A stretch of 64,000 nucleotides of DNA from assembly GCF_014204815.1 (NCBI RefSeq), contig NZ_JACHMC010000001.1:2418001-2482000 (forward strand). The letters are read 5' to 3'. Position 1 is the first letter of the stretch. Each line of letters starts with the position of its first letter. Positions 44,372-53,093 of this stretch are shown one piece after another. Source of the DNA: Micrococcus flavus. Lineage in GTDB: Bacteria; Actinomycetota; Actinomycetes; Actinomycetales; Micrococcaceae. The position numbers and the translations under genes were made by a program. The notes below the pieces were generated by a model, which did not search any database, was not told the DNA's origin, and worked only from the letters and a program-made list of their open reading frames with translations.

Positions 44372-44409
44372 GGGGCGAGCGTAGCCGCGCCGCCGGTAGC
44401 GTGCGGGGC
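44372..44409. promoter_or_regulatory. Overlapping divergent leaderless promoters
   Basis: The 38-base gap holds a minus-strand -10 box TACGCT (44378-44383) and a plus-strand -10 box TAGCGT (44397-44402). Neither gene has room for a separate -35, so each -35 falls on or past the other promoter or gene start. Confidence 0.6.
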
Positions 44410-45180
44410 ATGAGGATCGCTGCGCTCGACGTCGACGGGACCCTGCTGTTCGAGGACCGGATCGCCCCGGAGACGGTGGCCGCCGTCCGGGACTGGCGCG
44501 CGGCCGGGCACCTGGCCGTGGCGGCCACGGGCCGCTCGATCGCGGCGTTCGAGCTCGCCCAGCGCGGCGGCCCCGTGGAGGTGGACTACGGGATCCTGGC
44601 GACGGGCGCCGTCGTGGTGGACGCCGCCGGCGAGGTCCTGCACCGGCGCACCCTCTCGCGCGCCACCGTGCGTGCCGTCCTGGAGGAGGTGCGGGGCATG
44701 CCCGAGGTGGTCGCGTACGGGTCCGCGGTGGGGCGGGCGGACGGCCGGTTCTTCTCCACCCGCACGGACGGCCGCGGTCATGCGCTCCTGCGCGAGGTGC
44801 GCGAGCTCGGCCCGGACGCCGCGGACGCGGAGGACTTCATCAGCATGCCCGTGTGGATCCCCGACGACGCCGAACGGCGCCGCGTCGCCGACTGGGTGGA
44901 GACGACCTTCGACGACGCCGTGGTCCAGGTCAACGAGCACTTCGCGGACATCCTGCCGGTGGGCTCCACTAAGGGGGACGCCCTGGGCTGGCTCGTGACG
45001 CACCTGGGGGTGCCGCGCGAGGAGGTCGAGCTGCTCACGTTCGGCGACTCCTGGAACGACCTGTCCATGCACGCCGTGGCGGACCGCTCCTTCAGCTTCC
45101 CCTGGTCGCCGGCGCCGGTGCGGGCGGCCACGCACGAGGTGGTCGACTCCGTGGCCGAGGCGCTGCCGCGGCTGATCTGA
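44410..45180 (+). CDS. HAD hydrolase, Cof-type
   Basis: This 256-residue phosphatase has DxD (LDVDGTL), ATGRS, GSTKGDAL with its catalytic Lys, and FGDSWNDLSM, the four HAD motifs with a Cof-type cap between the first two. It likely dephosphorylates a small sugar phosphate or cofactor. TAGCGT at 44397-44402 leaves 7 bases before ATG (leaderless). Confidence 0.9.
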   Translation: MRIAALDVDGTLLFEDRIAPETVAAVRDWRAAGHLAVAATGRSIAAFELAQRGGPVEVDYGILATGAVVVDAAGEVLHRRTLSRATVRAVLEEVRGMPEVVAYGSAVGRADGRFFSTRTDGRGHALLREVRELGPDAADAEDFISMPVWIPDDAERRRVADWVETTFDDAVVQVNEHFADILPVGSTKGDALGWLVTHLGVPREEVELLTFGDSWNDLSMHAVADRSFSFPWSPAPVRAATHEVVDSVAEALPRLI

Positions 45181-45196
45181 CGGGTGGGGCGCCGCC

Positions 45197-45661
45197 TCAC
45201 ACGACGCGCGTGAGCCGCCCGAGCGCGTACCCCATCAGCGGCCGGTAGGCCGCGAGCAGCCACCCCGGCCCGGTGACGGTCACGCCGGCGCGGGTGCCGG
45301 CGTCGTGGTGGTCCGGGGAGGGGCCGGCGGGCTCCACGGTGTGCTCCAGCGCCATGCGCCACGGTCCGAGGCGGACGTCCCACGCCCACGTGCGGGCGGC
45401 CGCGTCCACGGCGGTGATCCGGAACGGGACGGGCACCGCCCACGCCACCCGGACCGTGCCTGTGGTGCCGGGGCGGATCACCGCGTCCGCGGTCTCGACG
45501 CCGGTCAGGTGGGGGGCCCAGGACGGCCAGCGGTCCGGGTGCAGGTAGGCGGCCCAGACGTCGTCGGGGTGGGACGGGCCGGTGCGGGAGGTGTGGATCC
45601 GGCTGTGTCCGGGGACGGTGGGCCGGGTGCGGCGCGGGCGGGGGAACGGGCGGAGAAGCAT
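45197..45661 (-). CDS. SRPBCC (polyketide cyclase-like) protein
   Basis: This 154-residue protein has the helix-grip fold pattern (HPDDVWAAYLHPDRWPSWAPHLTGVE, then AWDVRLGPWRMALEHTVEP) of SRPBCC/START-like ligand-binding proteins. Its ligand is unknown. The start is ATG 45661; a weak TGGGAT lies upstream. Confidence 0.75.
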   Translation of the reverse strand: MLLRPFPRPRRTRPTVPGHSRIHTSRTGPSHPDDVWAAYLHPDRWPSWAPHLTGVETADAVIRPGTTGTVRVAWAVPVPFRITAVDAAARTWAWDVRLGPWRMALEHTVEPAGPSPDHHDAGTRAGVTVTGPGWLLAAYRPLMGYALGRLTRVV

Positions 45662-45780
45662 GGCCCCACGATCCCATGGGTGCGGGGAGCCCGGGCCTGC
45701 GGAGCGTCCAGAAGGTGAGATCACGTCCACATGGTGAACGTGAATCCGTGGGCGTCGACTCAGTGAATCATCATGAACCC

Positions 45781-46371
45781 ATGAGGACCCCGCACCCCGC
45801 CTTCACCCCCAGCCCGGCCACGGGCGCCCTCCTCGCGCTGACCGCCGCCCGTGCGGTGCCCCACGCGGAGTTCGTCGCGGCCGCCCCGGACGCCCCCGGC
45901 GTGGTGGGCGTGCACGTGGACCTCGACGGCGCCCGTCGCCTCGGCCTGACGGACCGCGCCCTGGCGGGCGGCCTCGTCTACGTGATCGCCGCTCCCGTGT
46001 CCCTGCGGGACCGGGCGGTGCGCGCCCACTTCCAGTCCGGCCGCACGGCCGCGTCCCATCTGCGCGCCGGCGTGGCCGCGCTGCTCTCGGAGGACCTCGA
46101 GCTGGACGGCGTCCCGCGCAGCCCCGGCGTGTCCGGCCGACGCGGGCTGACCTCGGACGCCGAGGAGGAGCTGACCGCCTGGATGCGTGCCCACCTGCGG
46201 CTGAGCTGGTGGGAGGCGCCGGAGGGCGTCGACGCCGCCGAGGTGGCCGCGGCCGTGACCCGCGAGCTCTCCCCGGCGCTGCACTCCACCGGCGTGGACC
46301 GCCCGTGGGACCGCCTCACCGAGAGCCGCCGGGCGATCGTCCAGCGGGCCCGCCGCTCGGCGACCCTCTGA
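45781..46371 (+). CDS. Hypothetical protein with degenerate GIY-YIG-like core
   Basis: This 196-residue protein has GGLVYVIAAPVSLRDRAVRAHF and SGRTAASHLRAGVAALL, which resemble the GIY-YIG nuclease layout of a short strand and Arg-containing helix, and a terminal RELSPALH with the Glu position of such proteins. The YIG tyrosines are poorly kept, so activity is doubtful. I rate this as a weak fold-level resemblance. Confidence 0.5.
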   Translation: MRTPHPAFTPSPATGALLALTAARAVPHAEFVAAAPDAPGVVGVHVDLDGARRLGLTDRALAGGLVYVIAAPVSLRDRAVRAHFQSGRTAASHLRAGVAALLSEDLELDGVPRSPGVSGRRGLTSDAEEELTAWMRAHLRLSWWEAPEGVDAAEVAAAVTRELSPALHSTGVDRPWDRLTESRRAIVQRARRSATL

Positions 46372-46501
46372 CGCTCACCCGCCGTCTTCCCCTCCCGCCG
46401 TTCGGGCCGCGACGCCCGCCGCGCTCACCTGTGAGGATGAGGTGCGTCACAGGCTGATCACGGCCGCGTGTCACCCGCTCGTCGTTCGCTTCGGAGGCCC
46501 G

Positions 46502-47497
46502 ATGACTCGCACCCGCACCCCCCTGCTCCTGACGACCGGCGCCATGGCGGCGCTCGCCTTGGCGACCGGTTGCGCGGCCGAGGAGGAGGTCTCGGCACCG
46601 GCCACGACGTCGACTCCTTCCTCCTCCACCATGGCCGCGACGGCTGCCGCGTCCAGCTCGCCCGACGCCCTCGCCTCGAGCTCTGCGATGGTCTCATCGG
46701 CCTCAACACCGAGTGCGGCCTCCTCCGAGAACACCGCCGGTGCGGAGTCGGAGACAGATGCCCCCACGACGTCGGCGCCGCCTGCGGCTCCGACGGGGAG
46801 CGGGGAATCCGAGACAGAGGGTGACGAGGACTCCTTCGAGGCCTCGGCGGTCGCGGAGGCCGGGGCGGAGTCCGATGAAGGCGACGACTCCGACGGCGGA
46901 TCCGGGACCTCCGGTGACACAGCCGGCTCGGGCGAGCTGGCCTCGGCGCGCAGTCAGGCACGTTCGTACCTCGAATTCACGGGATTCTCGCGCACCGGTC
47001 TCATCGATCAGCTTGAATACGAGGGCTACTCGAATGCCGTGGCCACGGAGGCGGTCGACGGGATGGACATCGACTTCGACGCGGAGGCTCTCCAGTCTGC
47101 GGAGTCCTACCTCGAGCACACTGCGTTCTCCGGGGAGGGCCTCCAGGGGCAGCTCGAGTTCGAGGGGTACACCCCGGAACAGGCGGCTGGAGCGGTGGCC
47201 GCCGTCGGCGTGGATACCGCGTCCGAGGCCGTGGAGTCAGCACGGTCGTATCTGAAGCATTCCGGCATGTCCGAGTCCGGCCTGATCGACCAGCTCGAAT
47301 ACGAGGGCTTCTCCGCGGAAGAGGCGGCGTCCGCCGTCGAAGGTCTGGATGTGGACTGGGCCGCCGAGGCGGCGGAATCGGCGGCGTCGTATCTGAAGCA
47401 CACGTCCATGTCGCGGTCGGCTCTGATCGATCAGCTCGTCTTCGAGGGCTTCACGCCGCCCCAGGCCGAGGCGGGGGTGTCGGCCGCCGGCCTCTGA
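46502..47497 (+). CDS. Ltp-family lipoprotein with four C-terminal repeats
   Basis: This 331-residue protein has a lipobox (LATGC, Cys24), a long Ser/Thr/Glu-rich stalk (about 25-145), and four tandem ~45-residue repeats from about 150 (SYLEFTGFSRTGLIDQLEYEGYS and so on), matching the Ltp family of surface lipoproteins. In phage TP-J34 such a protein blocks superinfecting phage DNA entry. The AT-leaning codons and repeats suggest acquisition, which is inference. GGAGG precedes ATG. A bidirectional hairpin follows. Confidence 0.85.
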   Translation: MTRTRTPLLLTTGAMAALALATGCAAEEEVSAPATTSTPSSSTMAATAAASSSPDALASSSAMVSSASTPSAASSENTAGAESETDAPTTSAPPAAPTGSGESETEGDEDSFEASAVAEAGAESDEGDDSDGGSGTSGDTAGSGELASARSQARSYLEFTGFSRTGLIDQLEYEGYSNAVATEAVDGMDIDFDAEALQSAESYLEHTAFSGEGLQGQLEFEGYTPEQAAGAVAAVGVDTASEAVESARSYLKHSGMSESGLIDQLEYEGFSAEEAASAVEGLDVDWAAEAAESAASYLKHTSMSRSALIDQLVFEGFTPPQAEAGVSAAGL

Positions 47498-47512
47498 CGC
47501 CACCGCGTCACA

Positions 47513-47551
47513 ACACCGGGCGCCCCTTCGCCTGGAAGGGGTGCCCGGCGT
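47513..47551. terminator. Bidirectional terminator hairpin, copy 1
   Basis: Arms 47513-47529 and 47535-47551 pair over 17 bases with two G-T type mismatches, loop 5. It lies between the Ltp lipoprotein and the MalG gene, so it ends both transcripts. An almost identical element ends the locus at 54187-54225. Confidence 0.85.
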
Positions 47552-47556
47552 CGTCG

Positions 47557-48594
47557 TCAGCCCTTCACGCCGCCGGCGGTGAGGCCGGAGACGATGTACT
47601 TCTGCAGGAACAGGAACAGCGCCATCACGGGCAGGGCTGCCAGCACGGCGCCCGCCGCGAACACGCCCCAGTTCTCCGACCGGGTCTCCGAGACGTACCC
47701 GTACAGGCCCACGGCCAGGGTCTGCGCCTGCGGGTCGGTGAGCACCACCGAGGCGATCACGAACTCGGACACCGTGGAGATGAAGGACAGCAGCGCCACC
47801 ACCGCGAGGATCGGCGTGACCAGGCGCAGGATGATGCGGAAGAAGATCTGCACATGGGAGGCGCCGTCCAGCTTCGCGGCCTCGTCCAGGGACGTGGGCA
47901 CGGTGTTGAAGAAGCCGTACATCAGGTAGGTGTTCACGCCCAGCGCGCCGCCGAGGTACACCATGATCAGACCCAGATGGGTGCCGATGCCCAGGGCGGG
48001 CACGATGTCCCCGATCCAGTTCAGCAGCAGGAAGATCGCGACGACGGCCAGGAGCTGCGGGAACATCTGCACCAGCAGCAGGGTCAGCAGGCCCACGCGC
48101 CGGCCGCGGAAGCGCATCCGGGAGAACGCGTAGGCGGCGAGCGCGCCGAGGAACACCGTGGCCACCGAGGTGACGACGCCGATGATCAGGGTGTTCAGGA
48201 ACCACCGGCCGAAGGGGCGCTGCTGGTCCTGGAACAGGTCCACGTAGTTCTGCGTGCTGAACGCGCTGAACAGCGTGTTGGAGCTGGCCATCGTGCCGGT
48301 CGGGTCGAAGGACGCCGAGAGCACGTAGAGCAGCGGGAACAGGGAGAACGCGCTGGCCAGCACGCCCACGGCATGCCGCCAGCCGTCCTCCCTGAGCCAC
48401 CGTCCGAAGCCGCGCTGGGAGCCGGAGGGGCCGTCGTCGTCCCAGCGGATGGGGTCGGCCTCCTGGGCAGCCAGCGCCGCGGCCATGCCGGTGGCGCCCG
48501 GTTCGGGGGCGGCGGAGGCGGTGGTGGCGGCCGTCTCCGGCCCGGGGGTGTCCCGGTGTCCGCGGGGGTCCTGGGGTGCGGGGGAGCTGCTCAC
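47557..48594 (-). CDS. Carbohydrate ABC transporter permease (MalG-like)
   Basis: This 345-residue permease has a ~75-residue polar N-terminus, about six helices and the EAA loop (DEAAKLDGASHVQIFFRII) that contacts the ATPase. GTG 48594 overlaps the MalF stop (GTGA). With MalF it forms the sugar channel; the order malE-malF-malG matches maltose-type systems. Confidence 0.92.
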   Translation of the reverse strand: MSSSPAPQDPRGHRDTPGPETAATTASAAPEPGATGMAAALAAQEADPIRWDDDGPSGSQRGFGRWLREDGWRHAVGVLASAFSLFPLLYVLSASFDPTGTMASSNTLFSAFSTQNYVDLFQDQQRPFGRWFLNTLIIGVVTSVATVFLGALAAYAFSRMRFRGRRVGLLTLLLVQMFPQLLAVVAIFLLLNWIGDIVPALGIGTHLGLIMVYLGGALGVNTYLMYGFFNTVPTSLDEAAKLDGASHVQIFFRIILRLVTPILAVVALLSFISTVSEFVIASVVLTDPQAQTLAVGLYGYVSETRSENWGVFAAGAVLAALPVMALFLFLQKYIVSGLTAGGVKG

Positions 48595-50204
48595 GAGTTG
48601 ATCTCCTCGAGGGCCTTGGTGCGGCTGAAGCTGACGGCGGAGACGGTGGCCACGATCAGGAAGATCACGATCGACAGGGCCGAGGCGAGGCCGAAGTCAC
48701 GGCCCACCCCGGAGAACGCGGTCTTGTAGACCACCGTGATCAGGATGTCCGTGGCGCCGATGTTGCCCGAGGCGTCCGGGAACTGCGGGCCGCCGCCGGT
48801 CAGCATGTAGATGATGTTGAAGTTGTTGAAGTTGAAGGCGAACGAGGAGATCAGCAGGGGGGCCACCGACACCAGCAGCAGGGGCAGCTTGATGGAGCGG
48901 AAGATCCGCCACGCGCTGGCACCGTCCATCTTGGCGGCCTCGTCCACGTCCTCGGGGAGCGACTGCAGGGCGCCCGTGGTCACCAGGAACATGTAGGGGA
49001 AGCCGAGCCAGAGGTTCACCAGGAGGACGGAGAACTTGGCGAGCCACGGGTCCGTGAGCCACTGGATGTCGGCCCCGCCGAACAGGGTGCTGTTGACGAA
49101 TCCGAACTCCGGGTTCAGCAGGCCGGACCACACGAGGCCGGACAGGAACGCCGGGAAGGCGTAGGGGAGGATCATCAGCACGCGGTAGACGCGCCGGCCG
49201 CGCATGGTGGCCTTGTTGAAGGTGATCGCCAGGAGCAGCCCGAGCACGAACGTGGTGGCCACGGACAGGAACGCGAACGCGAACGTCCACACGGTCACGC
49301 GGATGAGCGGGTCCCGCAGCTGGGGGTCGGTGAACGCCTTGGTGAAGTTCTCCAGGCCCACGAACACCCGCCAGCCGTTCTGCAGGGTGCTCCCGTCCTC
49401 CGCCGCGAACTGCCCCTCGCCGTTGTCGCGGTAGACGGTGCCGTCCTGGGTGTCCGTGAAGGTGTCCGAGGCGGCGTCGTACTTCAGGGCGGGGGCGTAG
49501 GCGTAGGCGACCGAGCCGTCCTGGGTCTTGAGCGAGCCCGCGGCCGGGTCGTCCGAGAGGGGGACGTCCAGCTCGGCGACCTCGCCCTGACGGCTCAGCA
49601 GGTCCCCGAAGGTGAGGGGGGTGTACCCCTCCGCGGCGACCGGGCGGTCCCCGGAGACCTCCGCCTCCACGGGCTCGAGGGGGCTCTCCGAGGAGCCGAC
49701 CATGGCCTGCCCGTCCTGGACGGTGAGCAGGTGCAGCTCCCCGCCGCGGTCCACCACCGTGACCGGGTAGGCGGGGGAGTCCGGCACGCGCACGCTCGAG
49801 GACCGTTGGATGGCCTCGATGGCGGCGGGCTTGTCCGAGTTGTGCCCGTCACCGTAGTTCGTGAAGGCGATGTAGGAGGAGTACAGCACCACGAACACCT
49901 GGAACAGCACCAGGAAGAACACGCCCGGGGCCAGGTACTTCGCGGGCAGTCCGCCCCGGCGGAGGTAGATCCAGTTGATCAGCAGGGTCACGGCCAGCGT
50001 CACCGCGAAGACCACCCAGTCGCCGGCGGCGGCGAGCTGGAACAGCACGAAGCCCGCGAACGCGTCTACGAGCCCCAGCAGGACGATCTTGACCAGGGTG
50101 CCCGTCAGCCCGTCGGGGCCGCGTCCGGCCGCACCGCGACGCCGGGCGGGGGCGTCGTCGTCGGGGGCGCCCGTGCGGTCCGGCGCCGTGGAAGTCGTGC
50201 TCAT
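48591..50204 (-). CDS. Carbohydrate ABC transporter permease (MalF-like)
   Basis: This 537-residue permease is long because it carries a ~180-residue extracytoplasmic loop between helices 3 and 4, as in MalF P2, which can contact the binding protein. The EAA loop is DVDEAAKMDGASAWRIF. It is located 131 bases after the binding-protein gene. Confidence 0.92.
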   Translation of the reverse strand: MSTTSTAPDRTGAPDDDAPARRRGAAGRGPDGLTGTLVKIVLLGLVDAFAGFVLFQLAAAGDWVVFAVTLAVTLLINWIYLRRGGLPAKYLAPGVFFLVLFQVFVVLYSSYIAFTNYGDGHNSDKPAAIEAIQRSSSVRVPDSPAYPVTVVDRGGELHLLTVQDGQAMVGSSESPLEPVEAEVSGDRPVAAEGYTPLTFGDLLSRQGEVAELDVPLSDDPAAGSLKTQDGSVAYAYAPALKYDAASDTFTDTQDGTVYRDNGEGQFAAEDGSTLQNGWRVFVGLENFTKAFTDPQLRDPLIRVTVWTFAFAFLSVATTFVLGLLLAITFNKATMRGRRVYRVLMILPYAFPAFLSGLVWSGLLNPEFGFVNSTLFGGADIQWLTDPWLAKFSVLLVNLWLGFPYMFLVTTGALQSLPEDVDEAAKMDGASAWRIFRSIKLPLLLVSVAPLLISSFAFNFNNFNIIYMLTGGGPQFPDASGNIGATDILITVVYKTAFSGVGRDFGLASALSIVIFLIVATVSAVSFSRTKALEEINS

Positions 50205-50290
50205 GGTCCCTCATCCGGCCCAGACGGGCCCTCGTCGGTGGTGTGCGGCGGGGTGCGCCTCCGGAGACCGTCACGGCCGCCGGAGGCGAG

Positions 50291-50330
50291 CGTCCCGCCG
50301 CGGGCCCGCACCGGGGCCCGCGACGGGACG
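50291..50330. terminator. Intercistronic hairpin between malE and malF
   Basis: Arms 50291-50307 and 50314-50330 pair over 17 positions with one mismatch and a 6-base loop, right after the malE stop. Such hairpins commonly let the binding protein be made in excess over the permeases. Confidence 0.75.
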
Positions 50331-50334
50331 GGGG

Positions 50335-51654
50335 TCACTTCCCGAGCTTGCCCTCGATGTCGGACACCATCTTCTTCCAGGCCTCGGCCGGCTCGGCCTC
50401 GCCCTTGATGATGCGCATCTCGGCGGAGCCCCAGTACTCGAACACGGCGCCCATCTCCGGGGCGGCGGGCATCGGGACGCCCTCCTTGGCGATCTCGCCG
50501 AACGCCTTGACGACCTCGTCCTCCGCCGCCTTGTCGAAGGAGGCCGTCAGGGCGGGGGCGCGCTTGCCCTCCTGGTACAGGGCGTCCTGCGCCTGCTCCG
50601 TGGAGAGGTAGTTGATGACGAACTCGTTGGCGGCCAGCTTGTTCTTGGACTCCGCGGAGACGAAGAACGCGTTGACGCCCACGAACGGCTGCGCGGGCTG
50701 GTCACCCATGGCCGGGATGGGCTCGACCGCGAAGTCGACGCCGGCCTTCTGCGCGTCCTCCACGTTCCAGGGGCCGGTCAGGAAGTACGCGGCCTGGCCC
50801 TTGAAGAACTGCTCCTTGGCGATGTCGCCGGTCATGTTGGGGTTGAACATGCCCGTGCCCTCGGGACCGTGCTCCGCTAGCTTGGCGGCGAAGGCCTCGC
50901 CCTCGGGGCCGCCCATGGCCAGCGAGCTGACGTCGTAGGAGCCGTCGGCCTTCTGCGTGAAGACGGGGGCGCCCATCGAGGTCTGGAAGGGGTACAGGTG
51001 GTAGGGGTCGCCCTGGACGGGGTCCAGGCCGACGACGAAGCCGTACTTGGCCTTGCCCTCGTCCACGACCTTCTGGCTCTCGGTCACGAGCTCGTCGAAG
51101 GTCTTCGGGGCGGTCTGCGCGAGCGCGGTGTTGCGCAGCAGCGCGATGTTCTCCACCGAGTAGGGCACGCCCCAGGTCTTGCCCTGGTAGGTCACGGCCT
51201 GCACGGCGGTCTCGGAGAACTCGCCGGCCTTCTGCCCCATCTCCAGGGGCTCGATGACGCCGTTCTGGACGAGCGCGCCGATCCAGTCGTGCGCACCGAC
51301 GATCACGTCCGGGCCCTTGCCGGTGGGCGCCTGGGTGATGAAGTCGTCCCGCATGGAGGAGTTGTCCTTCACCACCAGGTTGACGGTGATGCCCTTCTCC
51401 TCCTTGAACTTCTTGGCCACGGCCTCCAGGGGGCCCTGACGGTTCTGGTCCACCCACATGGTGATGGTGGTGGCCCCGCCCTGGGTGAGGTCCTGGGAGG
51501 AGGAGGCCGCCCCGGCGGACGCGGAGCCCGCGGAGGAGGACGGGGCGGAGGAGGTGCCGCCCGAGCAGGCGCTCAGGGCCAGGGCGGAGACCGCGCCGGT
51601 GAGGGACAGGGCGAAGGTGCGGCGGGACATTCCGCCGGGGATGTTCGCAGTCAT
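50335..51654 (-). CDS. Sugar ABC transporter substrate-binding lipoprotein (MalE-like)
   Basis: This 439-residue protein has a twin-arginine-like RRTFALS and a lipobox (LALSACSG, Cys30) and a Ser-rich linker, then the type I/II sugar-binding domain (ITMWVDQNRQGPLEAVAKKF, GKGPDVIVGAHDWIGALVQNG, TWGVPYSVENIALLRN). The motifs match maltose-binding proteins. GAAAGG precedes ATG 51654. It is the first gene of the malE-malF-malG operon. Confidence 0.93.
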   Translation of the reverse strand: MTANIPGGMSRRTFALSLTGAVSALALSACSGGTSSAPSSSAGSASAGAASSSQDLTQGGATTITMWVDQNRQGPLEAVAKKFKEEKGITVNLVVKDNSSMRDDFITQAPTGKGPDVIVGAHDWIGALVQNGVIEPLEMGQKAGEFSETAVQAVTYQGKTWGVPYSVENIALLRNTALAQTAPKTFDELVTESQKVVDEGKAKYGFVVGLDPVQGDPYHLYPFQTSMGAPVFTQKADGSYDVSSLAMGGPEGEAFAAKLAEHGPEGTGMFNPNMTGDIAKEQFFKGQAAYFLTGPWNVEDAQKAGVDFAVEPIPAMGDQPAQPFVGVNAFFVSAESKNKLAANEFVINYLSTEQAQDALYQEGKRAPALTASFDKAAEDEVVKAFGEIAKEGVPMPAAPEMGAVFEYWGSAEMRIIKGEAEPAEAWKKMVSDIEGKLGK

Positions 51655-51783
51655 GGCTGCCTTTCGGTGCTGGGCGACCTCGTGGGATCGCCGTACGGCA
51701 GAGCCGCGGGCGGTCGCGCCGTCGCGACCGAGGTCGAAGCCGTCCGGGGGTCGGTGGGCCGACCCTGGACGGGATGGAAGAAG

Positions 51784-51797
51784 TGTAAGCGCTTCCA
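51784..51797. promoter_or_regulatory. LacI/CcpA-type operator 1
   Basis: TGTAAGCGCTTCCA matches the LacI-family consensus TGNAARCGNTTNCA at all conserved positions. It is on the malE side of the divergent region, so its occupancy would control the sugar transporter. Confidence 0.8.
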
Positions 51798-51882
51798 GTG
51801 TGGCGGTCCACACACACGGCCTCGGCGGCTGTTCGCCGCAGGAAACGGCAGAGCTGTCCGCGCCCGGGTCGCACAGGGGCCG

Positions 51883-51898
51883 GTGGAAACGTTTCCAC
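51883..51898. promoter_or_regulatory. LacI-type operator 2
   Basis: GTGGAAACGTTTCCAC is a perfect 16-base palindrome matching the LacI-family consensus. It lies exactly 100 bases from operator 1 (start to start) and overlaps the likely -35 of the regulator, so it can give autoregulation or looping. Confidence 0.82.
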
Positions 51899-51975
51899 TC
51901 CGTGCGTGGCGGGCCTAGGATGTGGCCCAGTTCACCCGCCTGACGGCGGCCCGGTTCGAGAGAAGCAGAGACCCC

Positions 51976-52998
51976 ATGACCGGCATCAAGGACGTCGCGC
52001 ACGTGGCCGGCGTCTCCACCGCGACGGCGTCGCGCGCGCTCACGGGCTCCGGCGCGGTGGCGGCGGCGACCCGCGCGCGCGTGCAGGACGCCGCCCGGGT
52101 GCTGGGCTACGTGCCGCACGCCCCCGCGGTATCCCTCGCCTCGAGCCGCACGGGCACGGTGGGGGTGGTGGTCCCGGACGTGAACCGCTGGTTCTTCGCG
52201 GCTGCGCTCGAGGGGATCGCCCACGAACTCATGGAGGAGGGCCTGGACCTGACCCTGCTCAACGCCGGGGTGTCCCCGGGCCACCGGGGGACCATCTTCT
52301 CCGAGCTGGTCCATCGCGGCCGGCTCGACGCGCTCGTCACGGTCTCCTTCAAGCTCAACGGCTTCGAACTGGCGGGTCTGGCGCGCCTGGGCCGGCCCGT
52401 CGTCGCACTCGGCGGCCTCGTGGACCCGGGCGTCGCGCTGCCCGACTGGTACACGGCCCTGCAGGTGGACGACGCGGCCGCGGCGACCCTCGCCGCCGAG
52501 CACCTGGTCGAGCTCGGGCATCGGGACGTCGCCTTCCTGGGCACCGTGCCCGAGGACGTGGAGTTCCAGGTGAGCACCGAGCGCACGCGCGGGTTCGAGC
52601 GGACCATGGCTCGGGCCGGCGTCCTCGTCCCGCCGCACCGGATGGTCGAGGCGGACTTCACCCTCGGCGGGGCCTGTCACCGGGTGCGCGCCCTGCTCGA
52701 GGGGCCGGGCCCGAGGCCGACCGCGATCCTGGCGATCTCGGATGAGATGGCCATGGGTGCGTGCATGGCCGCCCTGTCGCTGGGGCTGCGCGTGCCGGAG
52801 GACCTGTCCGTGATCGGCGTGGACGGGCACCCGGACGCCGCCCGCCTGGGCCTGACCACCGTGGACCAGACGCCGCGGGAGCAGGGCCGCCGGGCCGCCC
52901 GCCTCGTCGCCGAGACGCTGCGCGGCACGTCCGAGCCCCGCCGCATCCTGCACCGGCTCCACCTGCGCCGCCGCGCCAGCACCGCCCCGCCGCCCTAG
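51976..52998 (+). CDS. LacI family transcriptional regulator (maltose-type)
   Basis: This 340-residue repressor has an N-terminal HTH ([19 protein letters not shown]) with a hinge helix, then a periplasmic-binding-fold ligand domain. It is divergent from malE and next to two LacI operators; control of the sugar operon and itself is the straightforward reading. The start is ATG 51976. Confidence 0.92.
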   Translation: MTGIKDVAHVAGVSTATASRALTGSGAVAAATRARVQDAARVLGYVPHAPAVSLASSRTGTVGVVVPDVNRWFFAAALEGIAHELMEEGLDLTLLNAGVSPGHRGTIFSELVHRGRLDALVTVSFKLNGFELAGLARLGRPVVALGGLVDPGVALPDWYTALQVDDAAAATLAAEHLVELGHRDVAFLGTVPEDVEFQVSTERTRGFERTMARAGVLVPPHRMVEADFTLGGACHRVRALLEGPGPRPTAILAISDEMAMGACMAALSLGLRVPEDLSVIGVDGHPDAARLGLTTVDQTPREQGRRAARLVAETLRGTSEPRRILHRLHLRRRASTAPPP

Positions 52999-53093
52999 GC
53001 GGCCGAACAGGCGACGGCGGTCCCGTCATCGCCCCCTCAGACCCCCTTCCACCCGGATCGTCGGGCACGTGCCTGCCCGTGAAAGGACCCCCC

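Larger units (their letters stand above)
51655..51975. promoter_or_regulatory. Divergent promoter region malE / LacI-type regulator
   Basis: This 321-base gap contains two operators (51784-51797 and 51883-51898) described separately. The regulator has a -10 box TAGGAT (51916-51921) and a leader to ATG 51976 with GAGAAGC. The malE promoter should lie around the first operator. Confidence 0.6.

Noticed and set aside
46502-47497. A prophage remnant around the Ltp lipoprotein
   Set aside because: No integrase, capsid or other phage genes are seen near it.
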